A DNA stretch of 64,000 nucleotides from Paramarasmius palmivorus (GCA_037176845.1 JAYKXP010000021.1:372001-436000), one strand, 5' to 3'; counted from the stretch's first letter, positions 48,301 to 60,653 are shown. Made by a program: numbers and translations. Notes: generated from the letters alone by a model not told the origin.

Positions 48301-51300
48301 CAGGCAAGAGCGTGGGCTCCTTATGGTCCAACAACCGTGAGACAGAGACAGAGTCCATCTCAATAGTGGAGGGCTGCGTACTCGTACTCGCTTGGGCATC
48401 AGTAGACATATTGGAGTCCACAGTCACGTCTGCAGAGGTCGTAGACGTCTCGCTGTCCAGTTGAGCCTTGACTACCGGTGGCAAAGGTGGTAAGGGAGGC
48501 ACCTCAACCTGAAGGAAACCGTTGAAGTCGCATCGGAGATCAACCTTGGCTGGTGTTCGGAACGCGTTCTCGAGTTGTTCAACGAAGCTTCGTCGGTCTG
48601 AGGCACCAGACTCGTTGAGCTTGTTCAGCTCACCAGTGAAATCGAACGACTTCTTGGTATCCGCTTCGTCCTCTGAGCTGAATTCTGCGAGCTCGATATG
48701 GTTGTCGTGGTCATCAGTGACATTTGCGAGGAAGACTGGGACATCTAGCTGTTCAGGGTCGCTTGACGAATCGACTTCATCCTCCACGTGCGGCACTTCA
48801 GGAGGTGATTCGACAGAGGGCGAAGGTGGCGACCTGAAAGACAATGTATCGTCGTGTTCCTGTGCTGCGAGGATGTGCTGGAGCTCATCAGGAATATCTG
48901 AATCTGGATCTGAAATGTCGATGTCATCCATGGCATACGCTGACACATCCGAGCCACCCATCGTACCCTTCATTCCGAGCATGCGTTTGGCACCAGGTGC
49001 AAGAGGACGGCTGGTAGTGTATTCATCCTCAGGAATGCTACCTTGACTGCTACTCAATTGCGAGGAGAGCAACGAGGAACGATTCCTAGCGTGTGTGCGA
49101 GGTTTGAAAACTGGGTTGGAAGGAGCCTGAACAATGGCATCCATGGAGCTGACAGAAGAGTTGGCACCTCTTGAAGAAGACCTCGAGCCAAATGTAAGTG
49201 CCGAGGGTGCCCTGATTGTGGCCAAGTTCAATGGTGAATCTTTGACCGGGGGCAGAGCAGATGATGGTGGTGGACCAAGAGGCTTCATTGCTTCAACAAC
49301 AGGCCTCGATTTGGCAGGACGAAGTGGACGAAGCGCGGGTGGCGGAGTGGCTTCGATCTCGATATGGGGAGGAGACATTGTCCTAGTGTGCGATACTTTC
49401 TTGACCTTCAGAGGCTCAACATTCCCAGGGACGTTCTTCGGTGAGTCCTTAGGGAACATGGCGTTGAGCATAGGCCATGGAGCGATCTGCTGGCCAATAA
49501 GTGCCGGATTGGTCGACTGAGACTTCGCGACGACAGGCCTCGATTGGGCATAGGGCCTTAATGAGCTGATGGAAGTAACATCTTTCCTGAGTGTCTTTTT
49601 CGTCGGACTATCCTCTGCTGGCAACTTGGGCACAGGGTCCGAATCGCGGCGAGGTTGCCAGTGGAACGACTCGGGAGTGCTAGGCGTAGCGCCAGGAGTA
49701 GCCTCCAGATCTAGATGGTTGATCAACTTTTCCAAATCGTTCGTTGCAGCCGAAAGGATAGATATAACACCTGTCAACAAGTGTTAGAAGTATCCAAAAG
49801 AGATGAAGAACAGCTTACCATCACCACCATCTTCTTCATGGATTGGTCTCGGTCGGCTCTTCATGAGCATCTGCTCCGAAACAGGCCTTGGCCTAGCTCT
49901 CTTGCTTGGTGTGGTCAGAGGAGTATCACTGACACGCTCATGTCCATCCGAAGTTGCTTCCTCAAGGGTGAGCAGAGGCGGCTCTCTCGACATGAAAGAC
50001 GGTGCTGGTGACTCCGGCGATGCATCTTGGGCGCTCGGGAAGACATCAGAGAGTGGCGTGCGTCTCCTGCCTTCAGCAGAGTGACGGCTTTCTCTACTAG
50101 TCCTCCTTGTTCCTTGAGCTGTAGCCTCCTGACTCCTCTTGGTCTCCTTCTCCTTTCTCCTCTGCTCCTTCACGGTCTCTAGGCCCTCCTCATCCCACTT
50201 GACGCTGGCGGAGCTACCGGAGGATGCTCGCGAAATGGATGAGGTGGTTGACAATGGCCTCAACGACGAACCGGATGACATGACCGAAGTAGCGTTGGAA
50301 GCAGAGCGACCACGGCTAGCCAAGTGGATTGCACTTTCCACAGAAAGTCGGTTGTTGTTGTTGTTGTTGCTGGCGCCAGCGCCGATCGAGGATGCCGTTG
50401 AGCCAGAGCGTACAGTGGGCAACCTCATCGTCGAAGGGAGACCTAGTCCAAGAATGCTACGCTTCTTCTTACCAAGCGATTGCGCCTTGGCGTCAGGGTG
50501 AGGACTAGCGGTGAGATGGCCAGCCTCGAAGCTACTCGACGAGTTGCGAAGAGTCGAGGACTTGGTCTTGCTCTTCTCCTTGCTCTTCTTCTCCTTCTCT
50601 GGCTTCTCCTTATTCTCCTTCTTCTTCTTGGTCGTCGACTTCTCCTTCTTCTCCTTTGACTCCACGTCTTTGGACTCCACGGCTTCTTCACCAGGACCAG
50701 TGCCATTTTTGAGCTGGGCCCAGCTCCCAATACGAGCAAGGGAGCGCATGGAGCGCATGGCGCGTAAAGCGATCGAATTCTGGCCGTTGGGGGCGCCAGA
50801 GGGATTAGCACCAGCGGTGGCACCAGGTGGTGCAAGGAAACCACCGAGAGTGGGCGTGCCAGCACGAGAATAAGATTGTGGTTGTGAAGGACGCTCTTCT
50901 TCGTGAGCGACGTCCGTAACATTGAGAAGTTGTGGGGTAGAATTGTTGCGAGAACTAAAGCCTGGAGATATCGTTGAAGGATTCGTAAGCAACATGCCAG
51001 AGTCTAGTGAGTTGAATCGAGCTCTGGACTGAGTCTCTGGAGGAGACCTGAAGGGCTCGGGAGCTAGAGGAAGTGTTCGTTAGCAACGTTAAACAATGAC
51101 GCGTGAAAGACCTACTCTTGGAGCGTGGAGGTTCAGGACGAGGCTTGGCCTTCTCTTTTTCCTTCTCCTTTTCCTTCTCCTTGGAATCCTTTCTACCCCT
51201 TCCAATCGTCCACCATTTCTCCTTCCCCTCACTCTTCACCTTCGTAGCGTTCGTCACCGGCTGCGGAGCCGATGGTATGTTCGTAACTTCCTCTAAGGGA

Positions 51301-51755
51301 CCCCCAGAACCCCATCGTAAGCCGTCCAACCCAGCGCGCGATTTCTTCTTTTTGATCATGATGATCTCCTCCATCTCTGGGTCGTCCGTGGGGTCAACAT
51401 AAATGTCGAATCCGCGACGTGCAGACGAGGAGCCGCCGACACGGCGAATAACGTCCGACAAGTCCTTCCCTCTCTCCTTGTCCTTGTCCTTGTTCCCGCT
51501 GGAGCCGAGTAAACCCAATTTTGACTTTTTGGGAACAAGCTTCCTGCGAGGAACCTCATTATCGCGAGGCGCAAGGGGAGAGGGGACGGACGGAACGGTT
51601 GACCAAGACGTATTTATTGATGTATTGGCCTCTGAAGAGAGACCAGAAGCGGATGGAGTTGCGGCGATGAGACGAATACTGGGAACGTCTGGATGGACTT
51701 GGTGTGCTGATGTGTTTGCTGCTGCTGTTTGAGATAGCAGGACGTTGCGATGCAT
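45306..51755 (-). CDS. Very large Ser-rich, mostly disordered protein with AT-hook-like C-terminus
   Basis: A minus-strand gene of about 2,000 residues built from six larger exon blocks and a short last exon. Joints: RSK|PEPFRS near 51110, EEDGGDG|VISILSA near 49795, an exon break after DDDTMLS near 46935, SF|GSMPV near 46590, ALQ|SFDPP near 45960 and GTGMT|PNDSLRL near 45400. It is rich in Ser, Pro, Lys and Glu, with KE repeats and a six-Asn run. Islands that look conserved: SILSAATNDLEKLINHLDLE, LGGGHVRRRSVGSVIQASPC and the C-terminal RLSRPRPRGRPTPARS, which contains an AT-hook-like PRGRP core. The open frame would end at 45434, but a GTGAGT donor and downstream exon add this tail. Start is MHRNVLLSQ (51755); an in-frame ATG four codons earlier exists. 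Function is unknown; a DNA- or chromatin-associated role is only suggested by the last motif. Confidence 0.85.
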
Positions 51756-51767
51756 AATATCGTACAA

Positions 51768-52467
51768 ATATCGTTAAAAATGGAAGCAGAAAATATATGC
51801 AAGTCGTAAAAATGGAACGAAAATTGGTGGAATTCGGGAAACTTTTTGAGATTCGAGGGTCCTTGAGATTCTGAACCGTGTCGTATATCGTTGAGCACTC
51901 GTTTGCGCGTTACTTTGAATGTTTTCTTCTTGCTAGAATGGATCCCTAGAGGTATAAACGCGTCAAGGAATAGAAAGAAGAGGAAGCAGATATTATTCCA
52001 CGTACCTTGACCGCACAGACCTCCCGCCCCAGCTCACAAATCAACAGAATCTTCTCTGTTGAATATCGCAATTTGCTGGACAATCTTGAGGATATGAGGT
52101 GCACCGTCGTGGAGGAGAACAAGGGTTCGTTTACCTCTCAGGGCGCTCTTCAATCTCAACCACGTCACGTGGTCGGGTCTTACAGTGTGCCGAATTTCCG
52201 GCCCGAACAGTCAGAGTCCAGACTGTACTGCCTGACGCCACAAGTGACAGAATACTCAGAATGGGTTCTGCTCCTCGTCTGTTCCTTCTGATTGCAAAGC
52301 CATGGCATTAGAGGTCATTAGAATCCATCATAAAATGAGAGTGAGATACATGCGATGATGAGCTGAATAACACAAATGACTGACAAGACATGGAGAAAGA
52401 ATAGAGACACAAAAGAGGGAATGAGACCGCCAAAACACTACGAAAACATCTAGAGATACCGTCCAGC
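51768..52467. other. Spacer between dynein-tail gene and large gene
   Basis: About 700 bases on the path where the rest of a dynein heavy chain would have to lie. I searched both strands by eye for linker or AAA motifs (for example Walker GxxGxGKT) and found none. It probably contains the dynein 3' region and the promoter of the large gene. Confidence 0.55.
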
Positions 52468-55400
52468 TCAATACTTCCTTGGCCCACCGACAATACCCTC
52501 TATCGAATGATGCTCGAGGTCGTTTCGTGCCTTGAGAATACTAGCATGCATCTCCTTCATAGCATTACCCAATTTGACACCGAATCGACTGAGGATATCC
52601 CTCTGCCATGCATCATACTTGGCATTCACCCTTGCCTGCACCTGCTCGTATTCAATGACGCAAACACCAAACGATTTTTGGGTTTCCGACGTGTCAAATG
52701 TAGAGCGGGTCTTCTTGATCTCCGTGAGTAATTGCTGCCAATGTGCAAGCGAATCACCCAGTCGGTTGAACACGTATTCGGCTTCAAGGTCCCATAACGA
52801 TTGGAACTGCAGCCATTTATTCACGTATTCCTTGAGCATCTGAACCTTCGCCTCAATTAACGAAAATGGCCGTTCCAGGGTGTCGTCAGTGAAATGCGTC
52901 AACTATGAAACGTCGGAAGTCAGTATCCTAGACAACAGAAATGCGGTACATGACGTACCAAAGACACGTAGGTTGTTTCCGAGTCGGTAACACCTTGCAT
53001 TTGCAAGCCAATCTCGTAACGTGAGCTCTGTATCCGTCTTAGTCGGCACACAACGCCTAAAAAGCGCTTAGGACAGATAGGGAAGAGCATAAAGGGGTAC
53101 AACGAACCTATCCAATCATGCAACTGTTTGATCCATGTTGCTCGGGCGTATTCTATTGGGGGGTCGAGGAAGATCACCTGGTTCTGTATACGTATTTCAT
53201 GGACTATGGGTTTAACCACCATATTGTGTTCCATAAACTGCAAATATAATGCGTTATAAGTATAGACCGGGAATCTATGACCATTGGCTCAACATACCTT
53301 CTCTTCCTTCGCCCGCTTGTCGCCTCTTCGCTTATTTGTCACGTCACGGAAAGGCACGTCTCTTCGGCCGTCCTCGTCCGCTGACCGGTCAAACTCTGAG
53401 CACCATACTTGGATTATCTGTCTTAGCCGCTGGAGTAGTATAGACTCGATCCGTTTGTCGAGCTCAGCGACCCACTGCTCCAGATTTGCATAGCCCTCTA
53501 AGTTCAACCTGTCGATCTAATGAAAAGTCAGGGAAGGTGTATCAGAAGGAATACTAATACTCACAGCGGCCTGGATCTTCCCTAGGAGCTCAGAGAACGC
53601 TTCCGTAGTATATGAACACGTGGCAAGATCTTCAACAGCACGAAGGATGTCCTTATACAGGTCAATAACGTTGTTGGTCTTGTCCTGCAAAACGGAGATA
53701 ACGCTCGCAAACTCTCGGACAAACTGGATATGTCGGTCGTTTCGTCCATCTGCGCTGGGAACGTATCTTCCTGTATCGTACTGGCTGACAAAGTGATCCC
53801 ATCGAATGTTCATACCTATCAATTAAAGTTCAGCCTTCCCAAAATCGAACAACAGCAAAAGGAAACACACCCTTCGTAATCATCCGCTGCGCCTCGTTCC
53901 TATACTCAGCGACCAACCACTCAATACCCTTATTATGCTCCACCAAATCCAGCGTCTGCCCATATGTCCGCACCGTCTCCATTAAACTCACGGCATGCGG
54001 ATAGACCCTCTTCGCATCCTTCGCCATATTCGTAATCGCATGCGGAACCTGGAAGTTCAACCACAACAGATTCCTCACTTCCTTGAACAAAGTGATAATC
54101 TGAGGGTCAAAGTTGACCGCCAGCTGGAACCCGCCTCCGCGTAAGCGAACAATCTCAAAGAGTCGACCATCAACCCCCATATTCCGACGATTAATATCAT
54201 GGAGCCAGGCATCGTAGACAGGTCGAGTGTCGAGCTTCTTCCGGAAGGCACTACTCTCTGATTGTAGCTTCTGGCCTTCGGCGTAGAGTTCCCAGCCTTT
54301 GCCGAGAACGTCTTCGACACGCTTCATATAGGTCAGAAGTTGGCGTTCGATTTGACGTGCCCAGATGATAGCCCCTGCTATGGGAGGCAGATCACGCATC
54401 TGCGACATGTGGTAGGCTTCGGAGAAACGGTATTGGGTTTTGAACTAGTAGAAACTGTCAGTGGGCGTATTGAAAGGGACACGAAAGACGTACCTTGTCA
54501 TGGAGATGCTTGATATCTTCCTTGACTGAATCAATGAGCTGGGTTTGGTACTCTTGAATGGCACCACGAATCTATGACCAAGTTAGCGCGAAATCTCTCC
54601 TTCAAGACGAACATAGCTGAGCCATACCTTTGGTCGCACAAACAGAGCATTAAACTTTGAGAACACCCTAAACATCTCGTTGGCATTCCTCGCTGTACCC
54701 AACCTATCCCTCAGTCTGGCAATGATCTGGTTCTCCACTCTTGACACCCGCTCATTGTACGCATTCTCCGCAGCGACCCAGATCTCTGTACCCTCAACTG
54801 ACACATCGAGCACATCAATCCGCTTCACTATCTCATACGCCTCCTTCACCTCTTCTTCCATGTCCATACCACCCACTTCCATCCCAACAGCACCAAGACC
54901 TTTCGTCGGCCCTGTCATCACCGCCAACTGCTCATGTTGCTTCCGCCAATCCCGAAGATACCTCGTTCGTTCTTGTAGTTTGGCATGAGCAGGTACAACC
55001 TTGATAGGAATGAACCTCTCCGACCGCTTCCTAGTCACCTCTCTTGCAATGTTGGTGAACTCTTTGATCATGTCGTCCCAAGTTCGGAAGATGTTCTGTG
55101 TTTGGGAAAGTAACCGGTCGAACGTCTCATACGGTGTATATGGAAGACGATGTGATGTCAAGATCCGTAGTAGTTGATCATTGAAGTCGCGGGAAATGGC
55201 TTCTACGAGTGGCAAAGCACGCCGTATCGGATAGGGTGATAATCGTAGCTTTCGAGTGATGTGACCGAAAATAAGGTGGAGGGACTCTTGTATCTTGTCA
55301 AGGTCCGTAGCAGAGAGCAGCTCGTTCAAAGGAAAATCCTTCATCAGCTGGTTGTACTTGTGTACTTGGTCTGTCGCATCCTTGAGGCCTGTGTCGGTGA

Positions 55401-56485
55401 TAAAACTGACTGTGGCATGAAAACGCTTCGCATTACGCAAGCAGTCCATTACCATCAAGACCTCTTCGCTCCGTAGTTGGGCTTCAATGCCATCGAGGGC
55501 TCGTTCGAGACTGAGCCAGAAGTTTATTTCCTGGGAAGCGGTTCCTGAAGCGACATCTCGGTTCAGTTTCGTCACTGCTTGAATGGATTTGATCCATGAA
55601 TTGACATGGCCATGGAGGGAGTTTAGGAAGGTGCTGTCGTTGAGGGTCTTTTGGGGTATAAAGGAGATGTTTGGTCTTGCACCGGTTGCTCGTGCCTGTC
55701 AAGGAGTCAACAAGGATCGACATCTTCGGGAACTAGAAAACCAACCTGTTCTACAGCACGCTGTATAACAGGGTGTATGACCAGGTGCGTTTCGGGAATC
55801 TCGACATTCTGCTGTAAATGTAGGAGTGACAACTCCAACTCGGCGAATTTCTTCTTGGTCATTGGTATACCCATCTTCGTATCACCACCATCCTTGCCGC
55901 TACCTCTTGCTCCAACGAATGCATCGAACCATGGTTTGACACCTTGGCTCACGACAGCATGAAGACTTTCATAAGGTGTTTCTTCTCCGCCGAAGAGATT
56001 GAGAATATGAAGCTGAGTAACAAGAGGGGTTAAAGGGTCAAGGGTTGGGCCGCGTTTAATGAGCGCGAGAGTGAGAGCGTGAGACGGTTGGAATGAAAGG
56101 TGTGGGGTCAGGGTATAGGTGTAAGTAGGTGGTGCATCCTCTGTAAAAATGGAAGTCAGACACTGCGAAAGTTGCGACCTCAAAGGCAGGAAAATCCAAA
56201 TGAAATCTCAAGCAAGAGACAGCGCAAAGTAGACACGAGCTCACCTTCGACATCGTCTTTGCTCTTTACAACATAAATCACGTTTCCGCCTTCAGCTGCA
56301 AATCGCGTTACGCGTTCATCAAATTCGGCGTCAAAGAGGGTTTCCAACTCCTCCGGCAGCGCTCCTATAACCGGTGGCAACAACGCGAGGAGATACGAAC
56401 GAAACAAAGCAGGGTCGAAAGAGGAGGTCGGTGGTTCAGGTGCAGGGGTATCATGTCCATTTGTCGTTGGTGCTGGCGATTCCAT
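52468..56485 (-). CDS. dhc1: Cytoplasmic dynein heavy chain, tail-only gene (N-terminal half)
   Basis: Roughly 1,190 residues in about nine exons. It begins [19 protein letters not shown]; an in-frame ATG at 56656 would add 57 residues and is less likely. The DHC_N1 tail is recognisable throughout: [117 protein letters not shown]-type block [15 protein letters not shown]; then [14 protein letters not shown] and [12 protein letters not shown]. It stops there, just before the linker and AAA motor. The tail dimerises and binds intermediate chains; the motor must come from another gene. Agaricomycetes are known to encode dynein heavy chain in two genes, described in Schizophyllum commune, so this is the natural N-terminal gene, not a pseudogene. 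Confidence 0.9.
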
Positions 56486-56868
56486 CTCGGGTTCAGGGCG
56501 TGTTTGAACCAGTTCCACTGTTGATTGAGCGGCTCTAAGGCTTGATTTCGACCTAGACCAGAGGCCTAAAGATACAGATGCTGAGGCTAGCCTTCGAGGG
56601 AATGTTTTTCGATGGCTGCTAAAATATTGCTGAAATCGATTGCCTTCAGGTTCCATGCTTTAGTGTAGGAAGATGAATTGGACTTACAAGATAAAAATAA
56701 GAGCACCCTGCGGACTGGCAACGAGGACACCGCGAGTTTTTGCCGTCGCCGTCGACTGCGTTGACGAAGCTGAAAGTAGATTTTGTTTGTTTTTGTTTTG
56801 TTCTAAAGCCCAATGCGAGCGCTCCGCCAGCGCTTGCAATTTCGAACCCTTAGCTCCCAACCACCGTT
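56486..56868. promoter_or_regulatory. Divergent promoter region
   Basis: The only sequence between the dynein-tail start (-, 56485, or 56656 in the longer form) and the start of the gene at 56869 (+). It must hold both promoters. No clear TATA box or repeated element was found, apart from T-rich tracts (TTGTTTGTTTTTGTTTTG) near 56783-56800. Confidence 0.4.
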
Positions 56869-57706
56869 ATGGGCAACAGCACTTCGAGCCAGACTTCTGG
56901 CCATCATACCAAAATCATCCTCGATCCCACAGAAGAAAATGTCGTCGCTGTGCGACTCATTCTCCTGGATCATTTACCCCGAGAACTAGTTGACGTTATC
57001 ATCGATGATGCGCAATACTGGCCACGAATTCGTGTTGAAAGAAGCCTCATTGTCACAGCAACCGCAATGGACAACGCGGATTGGTGCTATCTCGTGACAC
57101 CCCGACTCTTTGTGGATGCTGAGGAAGATAGCAATGCAGATGAAGCAGACCTCAAACGCCCCCGGAGGATAAACTCTGTAACTTTCACAACAAAGAGCCA
57201 TGACCAAGGATGGGGTGGTCCTCCACGTGATGAAATGGAAAGATACGGTGCGAAGTCAGAGCCTCCGTTATATTGCAGACCAACTTATAGTTTGGCATTC
57301 AGGGCCCCATCACGGTTCTTTCAGCTGGTTTGAAGCCATGATCATTCGACAGTCTGAAAAGTATCCCAATGCTCCGTGGTGGCTGGAGACTTTCGATTTA
57401 CCTGTAGATCTTCAGGACCCTGTCCCATCCGACAGAGAATTATCCGAAGCAGACGCTGTTACAGTAGGGCCCCCACGCAAACGATGGTTCGTTCTCTGCA
57501 ATCAGACCGCAAACAGAGAATTCCTGGATCACACTGTGACTTGGACTATCGATGACGAAGATCCTCTACATACTATTGAAGATTCGCTTCGAGGTCATGT
57601 TGGGATGAGTAAAAAGTTTTTGGATCTGCTGAGAGCCGGCGATAGAATTGCATTGATGGTCAGAGCAATGGTGAGCGGGCAACTTTACGAGGATTTGCAA
57701 TATTGA
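56869..57706 (+). CDS. Uncharacterised basidiomycete protein
   Basis: Two exons (56869-57247 and 57291-57706) give 264 residues. Without the 43-nt intron the two frames do not join; with it the text reads through RYVWHSGPHHGSFSWFEA. The middle part has INSVTFTTKSHDQGWGGPP followed by GSFSWFEAMI and an ending with GDRIALMVRAMVSGQL. This layout, a beta-rich region with a DQGW motif and a Trp-Phe-Glu motif, is to my knowledge shared by hypothetical proteins of other basidiomycetes, but no function is known to me. The N-terminus is MGNSTSSQTS, resembling a myristoylation sequence (Met-Gly-Asn-x-x-Ser); membrane attachment is inference. No signal peptide and no transmembrane helix. Confidence 0.75.
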
Positions 57707-59078
57707 CAGCTTGTCACAAGTTTCCCCTGTGGGAGAATACAGTACATTCTGCGTCAATTGAAGTGGTATATTCAATGTGATACGATATGATCATTCAAGA
57801 GTAGCAATCTTTGCTATTTGGTGCGATTAGACAAGTTTGCGTTGTTTTGTAATTCCGATATCATACTTACTACTGATGCAGTATTCGAAATACTTCCAAA
57901 CTCTTATTTATTGCGCGTTGTCATGCACAACACGACCCACGAATTCATCGGCGTGTTTCGGGCTCTGTTGAGGCTAAAGATGGAATGCCATCGTCTCAGG
58001 GTCACGTCAATGGATGTCTTCGTTCAACCTGGGTAAGTAATTTGGTTGCGCTCGGGCCCGGCTCATAAATGTCAGGCGGGGATAGCGGGGAAATCTTGGT
58101 GAGTGTCTAGTAAGGTATCACATCTGACTGTCCCCATGTCGTGGCGTACATCAAGACGTCCGCACAGCTGAACGCTGACTTGGCTTTGACCTGGTGGCTC
58201 CTGACATGGGAACCAGGATCATGTTTCGTTCTTTGATCCAACTCTTGATCCCATCTACTCCCGACGGCGCGAGTCATTAGAATTCGAAGTCGTCGTACGA
58301 GTCATTAGAAGCCGGAATGCTTCTGGGAGTAATTTTCCGTGGCTGTGGTCCTTGGCTACTGTGACACTGGCCTATGTTTTCGGCAGAAGCTGGTCGTCAA
58401 AACCATCATGTGTTAACAGTTCCGTGGGGTCCGTCGATTCCGCCTGGAACGACTGGAACCTTCCACTCGACCGTACCCCTCTTCGACCGGCTCAACCGCA
58501 GTTTATCAGCCTCGAGGCCCTCATGATAGTTCCTTGGCAGGCGAAACAAACGCTGAATTTCGCAAAAGGTATTCATCTTGATATACGGTGGACCCACACA
58601 CCCACACGAGGGTCTGCACGAGGCTTTTTGTTGATCGTACCCATTCAAGCGAGACTCCGATGCTGAAAAGTGAGCGCACCTTTCAAGGACATCAAAACAT
58701 GAGGCGGGCATGTCGTACAGTTTCAGGGTGTGTGTTACTACTTCGGGAAGCAGCCCTTGTACTTTTTCGGCTGTCTCTGCTATGCCAGTAGCCAGGGCGC
58801 TTCAGAATATTGATGGACTGTTGGATTGTTTTGGCGTCTACCACCTGAAGTTCATCTACGATCGGAAGGGCACAGATCTTGCAAATTATGTACGCAAGAC
58901 ATATATATGGCTGCAAGTGAAATGGATTGGGGTTTACCCTCTCACGTCTTACGCCGCATCTTCCCATGTAAGTCTTCTCATTCGACTGGTACGATAATCA
59001 GCTGAATCTGAGACGTCGGTCCGCAGGAGCACATTGGAGGTCGTTCAAACAAAGCTCGACCAACGCCGCTCCTCCTTG
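57707..59078. other. Gene-poor tract with possible gene relics
   Basis: About 1.4 kb. Fragments on the plus strand at 57818-58036, 58352-58666 and 58780-58990 have exon-like amino-acid composition (LPNSYLLRVVMHN, QFISLEALMIVP, KGTDLANYVRKTYIW) but contain stops and do not join. They may be the remains of an F-box/LRR-like gene next to the intact one at 59079; this is a guess. Confidence 0.3.
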
Positions 59079-60653
59079 ATGACCCCTTCCAAGTCGCGTT
59101 ACTTAGGCTCACTTTTTCCTTCCTCGGCATCCACGTCAACGCCACTCCCGTTGCTTCTATCGAAGCTCCCCAATGAAATCCTCTCCATAATATTCTCTTT
59201 CGCGACTCACACATATGACGAACCCCTATCAGCCATGTCTACACCTCTTACTATATCCCACGTCTGCACAAGATGGCGAAAAGTTGCGATATCCACGGGA
59301 AGCCTATGGACCAAACTTGCGATCTTCCTCGAAGTCGAGGCTCCGCAGCTTATCCAGATATCCACCTGGCTACGCCGCTCAAAAAATCACCCCTTGGAGA
59401 TACTTTTAGACATGCGGTACGAGGAATGGGATTGGGACGAGGATTCACATCCCTTCACAGGGGAGATGATGAAGGTCATTTTGGGGTTGCTTCTTCCACA
59501 CATCGGGCGCTGGAAGACCTTCGAGCTATTGACGAATACGTGGGAGCCCATTTATACCTTTTTGGTGCATACAAGTGGGGTAAAGGAGGCTCCGATGCTG
59601 CAAAGTGTCGCGCTTTCCCGATGTAATGCATATTTTGTCACAAAGGGCGAGACCTTTGAGCCGGAGGAGCTCAAAAATCCTGTTCCATTATTCGGCGGAA
59701 GTGCGTTGGCGAGTCTCCGGGACGTATCTCTTGCCGGTGTCCATTTCGATTGGGCCCAGTCGTCTTTGCGGAATCTCTTGGACCTGTCATTCAAGTTTCA
59801 TGCGGCCGATGTGATGCCATCGTTGAAGGAGTTCAAAGCTATCCTAGATGCATGTCCAGAGCTCCAGAGCCTTACGGTTCTTGGGTGGGGACCGTGCTTG
59901 GATAGTCAGGAGAAGCTTAGCGAGAAAACGCTGGCTACTTTAAGGAACACCATCATGCTGGCACGTCTAACTCGGCTTTCTTTTGGATTCGTCGACGTCG
60001 AGTATGCCACAAGATTTCTCAGTATGTTCCATCTTCCTTCGCTCCGGGAGCTGGAGCTCCAGGATATCTCGGCCAGTCTCGATCCAATGGGTCCTCTTGA
60101 TGCCACGTCAATACTGGATATGCTTCTCTTGCATTCCACTCGAGATGCACCAGAAGAACCCCTTTCGTTTTATCCGTTGTACCAGATTGAGTGCTTGGAG
60201 CTGGAAGGCCTGCGATGTAGCGAAGAGAGATTTTCCCGATTCCTTCGGGCTCTCATATCTCTCAAAAAAATTGGCCTGTCAGACGTAGATAAGGCGTTGC
60301 TGACAGCCCTGAGCCCCACCGCGAAGGGAGGTATGCCGTCGCTTCCTGGAACGGTTGTTATAGGAGCCAGACAGCGGAGGAGATCGTCATTTGCGTCCAC
60401 AAGCTTGATGGCATCCTGTCCTCAGCTGGAAAACATGGTATGCAGGCGAGTAGACTATAGATCACTATCTGAAGTGGTTTTGGCGAGGTGCCAAACTGAT
60501 TCCGGAGTGCGACGGCTGCAAAAGGTGGAGATAGATCTTCAGGACTCTGGTGACGAGCAAGAACTAGTCGAAGAAGGTTCGAGTTTCACGTTGACAGAGG
60601 AGGACAAGGAGATAATGGTTAAGTCGGGTGTCGATTTGTTGGTGCAGTTATGA
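59079..60653 (+). CDS. F-box-like protein
   Basis: A single exon of 524 residues. The frame is open from 59034, but the first ATG is 59079 (MTPSKSRYLGSLFPSS). The F-box-like region is at about residues 25-80: LSKLPNEILSIIFSFATHTY, then ISHVCTRWRKVAISTGSLWT. A long C-terminal part has leucine-rich segments (LRDVSLAGV, LQSLTVLGW, LTRLSFGFVD, LRELELQDI, IECLELEGL). The expected role is substrate receptor of an SCF ubiquitin ligase. It belongs to the typical intron-poor agaricomycete F-box group with ISHVCxxWR. The substrate is unknown. It is not an obvious recent copy of the two F-box genes near 11-14 kb. Confidence 0.87.
   Translation: MTPSKSRYLGSLFPSSASTSTPLPLLLSKLPNEILSIIFSFATHTYDEPLSAMSTPLTISHVCTRWRKVAISTGSLWTKLAIFLEVEAPQLIQISTWLRRSKNHPLEILLDMRYEEWDWDEDSHPFTGEMMKVILGLLLPHIGRWKTFELLTNTWEPIYTFLVHTSGVKEAPMLQSVALSRCNAYFVTKGETFEPEELKNPVPLFGGSALASLRDVSLAGVHFDWAQSSLRNLLDLSFKFHAADVMPSLKEFKAILDACPELQSLTVLGWGPCLDSQEKLSEKTLATLRNTIMLARLTRLSFGFVDVEYATRFLSMFHLPSLRELELQDISASLDPMGPLDATSILDMLLLHSTRDAPEEPLSFYPLYQIECLELEGLRCSEERFSRFLRALISLKKIGLSDVDKALLTALSPTAKGGMPSLPGTVVIGARQRRRSSFASTSLMASCPQLENMVCRRVDYRSLSEVVLARCQTDSGVRRLQKVEIDLQDSGDEQELVEEGSSFTLTEEDKEIMVKSGVDLLVQL

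Noticed and set aside
48012..49520. Long plus-strand open frames (up to 174 codons)
   Set aside because: Antisense to the large Ser-rich gene; its biased codons leave the opposite strand open.
50345..50370. GTT/AAC trinucleotide repeat as a microsatellite
   Set aside because: It is coding: it makes the Asn run of the large Ser-rich protein.
54680..55004. Plus-strand open frames rich in Ser, Thr and Pro
   Set aside because: Antisense shadows of dynein tail exons.
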